Below are positions 1 to 6,633 of a DNA stretch of 28,788 bases, in pieces. The stretch lies in assembly GCA_035255045.1 (NCBI GenBank), contig DATFAA010000067.1, positions 1 to 28,788 of the forward strand, given 5' to 3'. Made by a program: the position numbers and the translations under genes. How positions within the stretch are numbered: the stretch's first letter is position 1; each line of letters starts with the position of its first letter. The stretch is from JAGTRP01 sp035255045. GTDB taxonomy: Bacteria > Pseudomonadota > Gammaproteobacteria > Burkholderiales > Rhodocyclaceae. The notes beneath the pieces are model-generated. The model was not told the origin of the DNA, searched no databases, and saw only the letters and a list, made by a program, of their open reading frames with translations.

Positions 1-658
1 CGACCTCGACGTGTGGATGGTCGCCCCCAAGGCACCCGGCCACACCGTGCGCAGCACCTACACGCAAGGCGGCGGCGTGCCCCACCTGGTCGCCGTGCAC
101 GCGGACAAGTCCGGCCGCGCCCGTGACCTCGCCCTGTCGTACGCCATGGCCAACGGCGGCGGCAAGGCCGGCATCATCGAGACCAACTTCCGCGAGGAGA
201 CCGAAACGGACCTGTTCGGCGAGCAGGCGGTTCTGTGCGGCGGCTGCGTCGAGCTGGTCAAGGCGGGCTTCGAGACGCTGGTCGAAGCCGGCTACGCGCC
301 GGAGATGGCCTACTTCGAACGCCTGCACGAACTGAAGCTGATCGTCGACCTGATGTACGAAGGCGGCATCGCCAACATGAACTACTCCATCTCCAACAAC
401 GCGGAGTATGGCGAGTACGTGACCGGTCCCGAAGTCATCAACGCCCAGTCCCGGGAAGCCATGCGCAACGCCCTGAAGCGCATCCAGACCGGCGAATACG
501 CCAAGATGTTCATCCTGGAAGGCCGCACCGGCTACCCGTCCATGACCGCCCGCCGCCGTCTGACCGCCGCCCACGACATCGAGCAGGTCGGCGAGAAGCT
601 GCGCGACATGATGCCGTGGATCAAGAAGAACAAGCTGGTCGATCAAACCAAGAACTAA
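1..658 (+). CDS. ilvC: Ketol-acid reductoisomerase, C-terminal part (5' truncated)
   Basis: The reading frame is open from base 2, so the gene begins upstream of the window and about 218 C-terminal residues are present. The product converts acetolactate or acetohydroxybutyrate to the dihydroxy acid with NADPH and Mg2+ in valine, isoleucine and leucine synthesis. Recognisable family segments are MVAPKAPGHTVR at the end of the Rossmann domain, then the all-helical knotted domain with FGEQAVLCGG, the metal-binding helix HELKLIVDLMYEGG, and NYSISNNAEYGEY carrying the substrate-contacting serine. The single short C-terminal domain fits the class I (short) enzyme. leuA lies 9 kb downstream, so the branched-chain genes are not in one operon here. 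A GTG at 11 is an internal codon, not a start. Confidence 0.97.
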   Translation, partial: DLDVWMVAPKAPGHTVRSTYTQGGGVPHLVAVHADKSGRARDLALSYAMANGGGKAGIIETNFREETETDLFGEQAVLCGGCVELVKAGFETLVEAGYAPEMAYFERLHELKLIVDLMYEGGIANMNYSISNNAEYGEYVTGPEVINAQSREAMRNALKRIQTGEYAKMFILEGRTGYPSMTARRRLTAAHDIEQVGEKLRDMMPWIKKNKLVDQTKN

Positions 659-676
659 TAACGGGCGCATGCTCGA

Positions 677-750
677 CAGAGCTAGGCGCTCGCGCCTGGC
701 TCTGCCTTCGCTTTGGGCGGTGTCGGTTTCTGACCCGCCCAAAAGCTTTT
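677..750 (+). terminator. Tandem hairpins after ilvC, probable terminator
   Basis: Two inverted repeats follow the ilvC stop codon. The first pairs 677-689 with 692-704: 13 pairs including one G-T, around a 2-base turn. The second pairs 712-720 (TTTGGGCGG) with 735-743 (CCGCCCAAA) and is followed by a short TTTT at 747-750. The weak T-run makes termination efficiency uncertain. The structure separates ilvC from psd. Confidence 0.6.
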
Positions 751-760
751 AGGGGTATAG

Positions 761-1399
761 ATGAACTATCCGCATCCGATTATCGCCAAGGAAGGCTGGC
801 CCTTCATCGCCGGGTCCTTCGTCCTGGCCGTGCTGCTGACCTGGTTCGCCGGCCCCTGGTCCCTGCCGGTCTGGCTTGTCTTCATCTTCTGCGTCCAGTT
901 CTTCCGGGATCCGCCGCGGCTCATCGCCGGTGGCTCGAAGAGCGTGGTTTCGGCTGCCGACGGCCGGGTCATCGTGGTCGAGGAGACGGACGACCCCTAT
1001 CTGAAGCGCCGGGCCCTCAAGGTCAGCGTCTTCATGAACGTCTTCAACGTCCATTCCAACCGCTGTCCCCTGGACGCCACCGTGGTGGAGCGCTGGTACA
1101 AGCCGGGCGGTTTCGTCAATGCCGCCCTCGACAAGGCCTCCCTGGACAACGAGCGCTGCGCCCTGCACCTCAAGACCGCCGACGGCCAGGATGTGACCTG
1201 CGTCCAGATCGCCGGCCTCATCGCCCGCCGCATCCTCAACTACGCCAGCGCCGGTGATCATTTCGCCCGCGGCCAGCGCTACGGCTTCATCCGCTTCGGT
1301 TCCCGGGTGGATCTATATCTCCCGCTGGACGCCAAAGTGAAGGTCGTGATCGGCGAAAAGGTGTATGCTTCCAGCACTGTGCTGGCTGAACTTTCTTAG
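761..1399 (+). CDS. psd: Phosphatidylserine decarboxylase proenzyme, short form
   Basis: This gene encodes 212 residues, the size of the short Psd subfamily rather than the roughly 300-residue E. coli form. The enzyme decarboxylates phosphatidylserine to phosphatidylethanolamine at the inner membrane. A hydrophobic N-terminal stretch (about residues 15-48) provides the membrane anchor. Putative self-cleavage triad residues are visible: Asp68 in AADGRV, His98 in NVHSN, and Gly180-Ser181 in RFGSRVD. In this family the serine is converted to the pyruvoyl cofactor when the chain is cut before it. The start is chosen for AGGGG at 751-755, six bases before ATG. pssA, which makes the substrate, follows after 8 bases, so the two are probably cotranscribed. 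Confidence 0.95.
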   Translation: MNYPHPIIAKEGWPFIAGSFVLAVLLTWFAGPWSLPVWLVFIFCVQFFRDPPRLIAGGSKSVVSAADGRVIVVEETDDPYLKRRALKVSVFMNVFNVHSNRCPLDATVVERWYKPGGFVNAALDKASLDNERCALHLKTADGQDVTCVQIAGLIARRILNYASAGDHFARGQRYGFIRFGSRVDLYLPLDAKVKVVIGEKVYASSTVLAELS

Positions 1400-1407
1400 T
1401 CTTACCC

Positions 1408-2169
1408 ATGACGGAACGCAAGCCCCGTAAGGTGCTCTTCAACCCCGAACTCAAGCGTCGGGGCATCTACATCCTCCCCAACCTGTTCACCACTGCGGCC
1501 CTGTTCTGTGGCTTCTTCGCCATCGTCCAGGCCATGCAGGGGGACTTCGAGCGGGCGGCCATCGCGGTCTTCTTCGCCATGGTCCTGGACGGGCTGGACG
1601 GGCGGGTGGCCCGGCTGACCCACACCCAGTCGGCCTTCGGCGCCGAGTACGACTCCCTGTCCGACATGGTGAGCTTCGGCGCCGCCCCCTCCCTGGTGAT
1701 CTACGAGTGGGCCCTGAAGGACATGGGCCGCCTGGGCTGGATCGCGGCCTTCATCTACTGCGCGGGCGCCGCCCTGCGCCTGGCCCGCTTCAACACCACC
1801 CTGGAAGTGGTGGACAAGCGCTTCTTCCAGGGCCTGCCGTCGCCGGCCGCCGCCGCCCTGGTGGCGGGCTTCGTCTGGGTCATGCTGACGGTCGGCGTGG
1901 CCGGCAGCCAGGTGGAGTGGATCGCCTGCGGGCTCACTATCTTCGCCGGCGTCACCATGATCTCCAATGTCCGCTACTACAGCTTCAAGGACATCAACCT
2001 GCGGAAGAGCGTGCCCTTCTTCGTGGTGGCGGCCATCGCCCTGGGCTTCGCCCTCCTGGCCCTGAAGCCGGAAGTCACCCTGTTCGGCTTCTTCGTCCTT
2101 TACGGCCTGTCGGGCTACGTCCTGGCAGCCGTCAATCTCGGTCGCCGGAAGCCGCCGACGGCAGGCTGA
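1408..2169 (+). CDS. pssA: CDP-diacylglycerol--serine O-phosphatidyltransferase
   Basis: This 253-residue integral membrane enzyme joins serine to CDP-diacylglycerol to give phosphatidylserine, the substrate of the upstream Psd. The complete CDP-alcohol phosphotransferase signature is visible: D61, D64-G65, A68-R69, G78, D82 and D86 with the family's exact spacing. Several hydrophobic helices surround it. The length and the N-terminal LPNLFTTA segment fit the membrane-embedded PssA of Bacillus/betaproteobacterial type, not the peripheral E. coli PssA. I see no good Shine-Dalgarno sequence before the ATG, so translation may depend on coupling to psd. The last 38 bases overlap the convergent sensor kinase gene. 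Confidence 0.95.
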   Translation: MTERKPRKVLFNPELKRRGIYILPNLFTTAALFCGFFAIVQAMQGDFERAAIAVFFAMVLDGLDGRVARLTHTQSAFGAEYDSLSDMVSFGAAPSLVIYEWALKDMGRLGWIAAFIYCAGAALRLARFNTTLEVVDKRFFQGLPSPAAAALVAGFVWVMLTVGVAGSQVEWIACGLTIFAGVTMISNVRYYSFKDINLRKSVPFFVVAAIALGFALLALKPEVTLFGFFVLYGLSGYVLAAVNLGRRKPPTAG

Positions 2170-3511
2170 TCCGGATCAGCGCGCCGCCCAGGGCAGGGGA
2201 CTGCCCGACGGCGACGTTGCCGCCGTGCTGGCGGACGATCTGCAGGACGATGGCCAACCCCAGGCCGCAGCCGTCGCTGAGGCTGCCGGGGGACTGGTAG
2301 AACCGTTCGAACACCTTGTCCCGCTCGTCGGCCGGGATGCCCGGCCCGCTGTCCTCCACCGTCAGCCAGGCGCCTCCTTCCTGCTGGCCGCAGGCCACCG
2401 TGACGGCCCCGCCGGCCGGGGTGTGGCGCAGGGCGTTGTCCACCAGGTTGGCGATCATTTCCTGCAGCAACAGGGCATTGCCCCGCACCGTGGTCGGGGC
2501 GAGCTCGAAGCCCAGGTCGATGCCCTTGTCGATTGCCCGGGGCAGCCAGTTCTCGGCAACCCCATGCACCACGGCTTCCAGGGCGATCTCGGGGTAGGGC
2601 TGGAGCTGGGAGGGCTCGGCCCGGGCCAGGGCCAGGAGTTGGTCCACCAGGTGGGACAGGCGGCGGGCCGCGGCCAGCACCCCTTCGAGCTGGGGGCGGT
2701 TCTGGCGGCTGGCCTCCCGCAGGGCGACCTCCACCTGGGCCTGGAGGGCGGCGATGGGGGTGCGCAGCTGGTGGGCGGCATCCGAGACGAAGTGGCGCTG
2801 GCTCGACAAGGACCGGTCCAGACGCTGCATCAGTTCGTTGATTTCGCCCACCACGGGCCGCATTTCGTCCGGCACGTCGGTGATGACCGGCCGCAGGTCG
2901 GCATGGGAGCGGCCGGCCAGTTCCTGGCGCAGGCCGTTCAGGGGGCCAAGACCGGAGCGGATGCCGAACCAGACCACTCCCAGGGTGGCGGCGACCAGCA
3001 GAAGTTCGGGGAGCAGCATCCCGAAGAGGATTTCCCGCACCAGGGAGTTGCGCTTCACCAGGGTTTCGGCCGCCAGGACGGTCAGCGTCTCGCCATCCTT
3101 CTCCGCCTGCAGCGCCGCCAGCCGTATGGGCTCGCCGCCCAGGCGGCCGTCGTAGTAAAGGCGCCCCTCGCTGCGCAGGCGGCCGAGGGTCTTGTGGGAG
3201 GGCAGCGACAGGCCGGCCTCGCCGTCGATCAGCTCGTCCTCGGGGCCGCGGACGGCGAAATAGAGGCGGTCGAACTTGTCGGTGAGGAGCACCGTCCTGG
3301 CCTGGGGGGTGAGCTGCAGCTGCAGGCGGCCGTCGACCAGCCGGATCTGCTCGGAAATGGCGAGGGCCGCGTCCAGGAGGGAGCGGTCGTAGGCCAGGGT
3401 GGCGCTGCGCAGGGCGACCCAGTAGGCCACCACCCCGCCGGCCAGTAGGAGAAGCAGCATTGCCGGCAGCAGCCGGCGCAGGAGCTGGAAGCGCAGGCTA
3501 CCCTGCACCAT
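2132..3511 (-). CDS. Sensor histidine kinase, TctE/QseC type with 2CSK_N-like sensor
   Basis: This 459-residue inner-membrane kinase has membrane segment 1 at about residues 12-33, a periplasmic region (34-160) resembling the 2CSK_N sensor domain, and membrane segment 2 at about 163-184. A HAMP-like linker follows. The H-box DAAHQLRTP carries phospho-accepting His247, the N-box is NLVDNALRHTP (Asn359), and the ATP-lid glycines are DSGPGIP (387-393) and GCGLGLA (414-420). All catalytic motifs are intact. The gene overlaps the regulator by 14 bases, so the pair is cotranscribed and translationally coupled. The locus is divergent from an RND efflux operon, which suggests that operon is its target. 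The signal sensed is unknown. TctE relatives respond to tricarboxylates and QseC relatives to other ligands, so homology alone does not prove a metal signal. Confidence 0.93.
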   Translation of the reverse strand: MVQGSLRFQLLRRLLPAMLLLLLAGGVVAYWVALRSATLAYDRSLLDAALAISEQIRLVDGRLQLQLTPQARTVLLTDKFDRLYFAVRGPEDELIDGEAGLSLPSHKTLGRLRSEGRLYYDGRLGGEPIRLAALQAEKDGETLTVLAAETLVKRNSLVREILFGMLLPELLLVAATLGVVWFGIRSGLGPLNGLRQELAGRSHADLRPVITDVPDEMRPVVGEINELMQRLDRSLSSQRHFVSDAAHQLRTPIAALQAQVEVALREASRQNRPQLEGVLAAARRLSHLVDQLLALARAEPSQLQPYPEIALEAVVHGVAENWLPRAIDKGIDLGFELAPTTVRGNALLLQEMIANLVDNALRHTPAGGAVTVACGQQEGGAWLTVEDSGPGIPADERDKVFERFYQSPGSLSDGCGLGLAIVLQIVRQHGGNVAVGQSPALGGALIRISLPSAASGDRD

Positions 3512-4184
3512 CGCCTTCGACGGGTCTTTCCAGATAGTAGCCGAGGCCGCGGACGGTGCGGATGACGATGCCTGCGGGTTCGAGTTTGGAGCGCAGCCGG
3601 GAGATGAATTTCTCGACGGCGTTGGGGGTGATGTCCTCCTCCCAGCCGTAGAGGGACTGCATGATCTGGTCCTTGTTGACGATGCGGTTCACCCGCAGGG
3701 CGAGGAACTCCAGGGCCGACCACTCCCGGGCGGTGAGGTCGAGAGCCTCGTTGTCCAGCCAGGCGCGCTTGCCCACCGTGTCCAGGGTCAGGCGGCCGAG
3801 CTTGATGGTGGGCTCCGGGGCGGCCTGGCCGCGCCGGATCAGGGCCCGCACCCGGGCCTCCAGCTCCACCAGGGCCACCGGCTTGACCACGTAGTCGTCG
3901 GCTCCCAGGTCGAGGACGCGGACCCGCTCCTCCAGCGCCTCCCGGGCCGAAAGCACCAGGACCGGCGTGCGCTGCTTGCGGGCCCGCAGGCGCTGCAGCA
4001 CTTCGCTGCCGTCGAGGCCGGGCAGGCCGAGGTCGAGGATGGTGAGGTCGAAGCTCTCCGATTCGAGCCAGCGATCCGCCGTCTTGCCGTCGGCGGCCAC
4101 TTCGACCAGGTAACCGGATTGGCGCAGAGCCCGCGCCAGGCCGTCGGCGAGGAGGGCATCGTCTTCGACTAGCAGTATTCGCAT
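3498..4184 (-). CDS. OmpR-family response regulator
   Basis: This 228-residue protein has an N-terminal receiver with acidic pocket E7-D8-D9, phospho-accepting Asp51 (ILDLGLPG) and Lys101 (DDYVVKP). A C-terminal winged-helix DNA-binding domain follows (about 128-222, ending TVRGLGYYLE). It is closest in style to TctD, QseB and PmrA. The start MRILLVEDD is the canonical receiver beginning, although no clear Shine-Dalgarno sequence precedes it. The stop overlaps the kinase start by 14 bases. The regulator probably controls itself and the divergent efflux operon through the GTCAGGG repeats in the shared 83-bp gap. That target assignment is inferred from position. Confidence 0.94.
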   Translation of the reverse strand: MRILLVEDDALLADGLARALRQSGYLVEVAADGKTADRWLESESFDLTILDLGLPGLDGSEVLQRLRARKQRTPVLVLSAREALEERVRVLDLGADDYVVKPVALVELEARVRALIRRGQAAPEPTIKLGRLTLDTVGKRAWLDNEALDLTAREWSALEFLALRVNRIVNKDQIMQSLYGWEEDITPNAVEKFISRLRSKLEPAGIVIRTVRGLGYYLERPVEGDGAG

Positions 4185-4209
4185 CTATATCGAAAGTGGT
4201 AGGAAATGG

Positions 4210-4258
4210 GTCAGGGATTCGTCAGGGTAGCCCCATACGATACCACTCCTTTCCTGAC
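4210..4258. promoter_or_regulatory. Candidate response-regulator operator in the divergent gap
   Basis: GTCAGGG occurs at 4210-4216 and again at 4221-4227, a start-to-start spacing of 11 bp or one helical turn, which is typical of OmpR-family dimer sites. An inverted CCTGAC lies at 4253-4258. A possible -10 for the efflux operon, TACGAT, is at 4236-4241. The repeats sit where its -35 would be, and no consensus -35 is visible. That is the arrangement of an activator-dependent promoter. The function is inferred from position and spacing. Confidence 0.5.
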
Positions 4259-4267
4259 GGATCGCGG

Positions 4268-5509
4268 ATGCATCGCCTCCTAGCTCTCCTCATGCTGGTC
4301 CCGCTGGCCGCCCTGGCCCAGGGCACGGCGAAGCTTTCCCTGGCCGAGGCCGAAGCGCTCTGGCGCCAGCACAACCATGAGCTGCAGCTGGCACACACGG
4401 CGGTGGCCGGAGCGGCGGCGGACGTCCGGGCCGCCGGCCAGGTGCCCAATCCCCAGGTTTCCCTCAACACCCTGTCCATCAGTCCCTGGTCGGGCTATGG
4501 GGCGGGGGGCTGGAAGGACAAGAAGATGGACACCCAGCTGCGGCTGGACCAGGTCATCGAACGGGGCGGCAAGCGGGAGCTCCGGGTCAAGGCCGCCGAA
4601 GCCCGCCTCGACGCCGCCCGCAGCGATCTCGACGACACCGGCCGCCAGCAGCTCCTCGCCCTGCAGTCCGCCTACTACGATTTGCTGCTCGCCCAGGACC
4701 GGCGCCGGGTGGCCCAGGATGCCGCCGACCTCTACGGCAAGGGGCTGGAAGCCGGCAAGCTGCGCCAGCGGGCCGGTGACATCTCCCAGGTGGATCTCGC
4801 CCGCCTGCAGATCGACAAGTCCCGGGCCGACAACGACGTGCGCCAGGCCCAGTCCGACCTGGAACAGGCCCAGGCGGCCCTGGCCTACCTGATCGGGCAG
4901 GAGCGGGAATCGCGGCAACTGCAGGCCGGGGACGATTGGCCCTCCGTCCAGGATGGCGACCTGGCGGCCTCGGACCTGGAGAAGCGGCCGGACGTGGCCG
5001 CCGCCCGCCAGCGCCTGGCTGCTGCCGAATCCTCCCGGGATCTGGCCCGGGCCCAGAAGAAGCGGGACGTCACGGTCGGAGTGCAGCTGGAGCACAACCT
5101 GCAGAACCCGCCGACCAACAGCTACGGCTTCGGGGTCAGCCTGCCCCTCTTCGTCTGGCATGAATACGAGGGCGAGATCGCCCGGGCCGAAGCCGACCTC
5201 GATGCGGCCCGCCGCCAGTACGCCATGATCCTGGCCCAGGCCGTGGGCAGCGTGGACCAGGCCCGCAGCGTCCTGCTGTCGGCCCGGGAGCGGCGCCAGC
5301 GCCTGGAGACCGGTCTGCTGGCCGATGCCGAGCGGGTGGCCAAGGCGGCCGAATTCGCCTACTCGAAGGGCGCCATGGGATTGATGGACCTGCTCGATGC
5401 CCGCCGCACCCTGCGCCAGGTGCAGGTGGAGGCGGCGACGGCCCGGGCCGAATACGCCAAGGCGCTGGCTGCCTGGCGCCTGCAGGCCGAATACGGAAAA
5501 GAGAAATGA
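4268..5509 (+). CDS. TolC-like outer-membrane channel of a metal-type RND system (CzcC/CusC-like)
   Basis: This is the outer-membrane factor of a tripartite pump, 413 residues from the chosen ATG. Residues 1-18 form a signal peptide (MHRLLALLMLVPLAALAQG, cut probably after ALA). The remainder is rich in long alanine, glutamine and arginine helices and repeats the TolC pattern twice. Family landmarks include the early leucine-rich helix LSLAEAEALW, GGKRELR near residue 100, and the C-terminal MDLLDARRTLRQ segment. A GTG at 4196 would add 24 residues in front and spoil the signal peptide, so I reject it. The ribosome-binding site is weak. It overlaps the adaptor gene by 4 bases (ATGA), implying coupled translation. 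It lacks the N-terminal lipobox typical of CusC. Confidence 0.9.
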   Translation: MHRLLALLMLVPLAALAQGTAKLSLAEAEALWRQHNHELQLAHTAVAGAAADVRAAGQVPNPQVSLNTLSISPWSGYGAGGWKDKKMDTQLRLDQVIERGGKRELRVKAAEARLDAARSDLDDTGRQQLLALQSAYYDLLLAQDRRRVAQDAADLYGKGLEAGKLRQRAGDISQVDLARLQIDKSRADNDVRQAQSDLEQAQAALAYLIGQERESRQLQAGDDWPSVQDGDLAASDLEKRPDVAAARQRLAAAESSRDLARAQKKRDVTVGVQLEHNLQNPPTNSYGFGVSLPLFVWHEYEGEIARAEADLDAARRQYAMILAQAVGSVDQARSVLLSARERRQRLETGLLADAERVAKAAEFAYSKGAMGLMDLLDARRTLRQVQVEAATARAEYAKALAAWRLQAEYGKEK

Positions 5510-6633
5510 GAGAGAGACTGCTGGTTCTATCCGTCGCCCTGGCCCTGGCCGCCTGTTCCGGCGAGCCGGACAAGACCAAGGAAGCCGCCATCAAGGTGGA
5601 AGGGGACCGGGTCACCCTGGCCGAGGCCGACAAGGCGACCTTCCTCAAGACCGCCCCGGTGCAGAAGGACAGCGGCAGCGTCCTGCGCCTGCCGGGCCGC
5701 CTGGTCTGGAACGAGGACCGGACGGTGCGGGTGTTTCCCCAGCTCGGCGGCCGGGTGATGCGCAGCTTGGTCGAGGTCGGGACCCGGGTGCGCGCCGGGC
5801 AGCCCCTCGCCCAGCTCGCTTCGCCGGACTTCGGCGTGGCCCAGGCCGAGGCGCGGCGCGCCCAGGTCGACGTCAAGCTGGCCAGGCAGTCCCTCGAGCG
5901 CAACCGGGAACTGCTGGATGCCGGCGTGGTGGCCCGCAAGGACTGGCAGCAGGCCCAGGCCGAGGCGGCCCGGGCCGAGGCCGAAGCGGACCGCGCCGGC
6001 AAGCGCCTGGCCCAGCTGGGCGGCGCCGGCGACGGTTCCTACACCCTGAAGAGCCCCCTGGCGGGCGTGGTGGTGGAACGCAACCTCAATCCCGGCCAGG
6101 AATTCCGGCCCGACCAGCCGAGCTCGCCCCTTTTCGTCATCACCGACCCGTCCAGCCTCTGGGTGCAGCTCGACGCCGGCGAGGCCGACCTTGCTGCGCT
6201 CAGGCCGGGGGAGAGGTTCGGCATCGCGGTCAAGCAATACCCGGGTGAGCGCTTCGAGGGGGTGGTCCGTCACGTGGCCGACTTCGTCGATCCCGCCACC
6301 CGCACCGTCAAGGTCCGGGGCGAGATCGCCAATCCCGACCGGCGCCTGAAGGGCGAGATGTTCATCACCGCCCTCATCGAGCTGCCGCCCACCGCCGCCC
6401 TCCACGTGCCGGCTCCCGCCGTCTTCCTCATGGGCGACCGGCGCTATGTCCTGGTCGAGGAGGGCCCCGGGCGCTACCGCCGCCAGGAGGTGCAGGCTGG
6501 CGGCGAGCGGGACGGCTGGACCGACGTCTTCTCCGGGGTCAAGGAGGGCGACAAGGTCGTGGTCGAAGGCAATCTCCATCTCATCAAGTTCTTCAGGAGC
6601 GGCGCCGCGCCGTCTACGCAAGCCGCCCGATGA
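5506..6633 (+). CDS. RND periplasmic adaptor (membrane fusion lipoprotein)
   Basis: This 375-residue adaptor links the inner-membrane pump to the outer channel. The N-terminus is a lipoprotein signal with lipobox LAAC, so Cys17 is probably the lipidated first residue. Next come the first half of the barrel-sandwich (about 83-111, QLGGRVMRSLVEVGTRVRAG), an alanine/arginine-rich coiled-coil hairpin (about 113-172), the second half (about 183-204, SPLAGVVVERNLNPGQ), then beta-barrel and membrane-proximal domains. I see no histidine-rich, methionine-rich or CusF-like metal-binding extension, so the adaptor does not reveal the substrate. Both ends overlap neighbours by ATGA (with the channel at 5506-5509 and the pump at 6630-6633). 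Confidence 0.92.
   Translation: MRERLLVLSVALALAACSGEPDKTKEAAIKVEGDRVTLAEADKATFLKTAPVQKDSGSVLRLPGRLVWNEDRTVRVFPQLGGRVMRSLVEVGTRVRAGQPLAQLASPDFGVAQAEARRAQVDVKLARQSLERNRELLDAGVVARKDWQQAQAEAARAEAEADRAGKRLAQLGGAGDGSYTLKSPLAGVVVERNLNPGQEFRPDQPSSPLFVITDPSSLWVQLDAGEADLAALRPGERFGIAVKQYPGERFEGVVRHVADFVDPATRTVKVRGEIANPDRRLKGEMFITALIELPPTAALHVPAPAVFLMGDRRYVLVEEGPGRYRRQEVQAGGERDGWTDVFSGVKEGDKVVVEGNLHLIKFFRSGAAPSTQAAR

Noticed and set aside
235..1257. 340-codon plus-strand frame over ilvC and psd
   Set aside because: It is out of frame with two well-recognised genes, and the product is arginine-rich with no family features.
4196..4267. GTG 4196 as the start of the outer-membrane channel gene
   Set aside because: It would place 24 polar residues before a clear signal peptide and run through the proposed operator.
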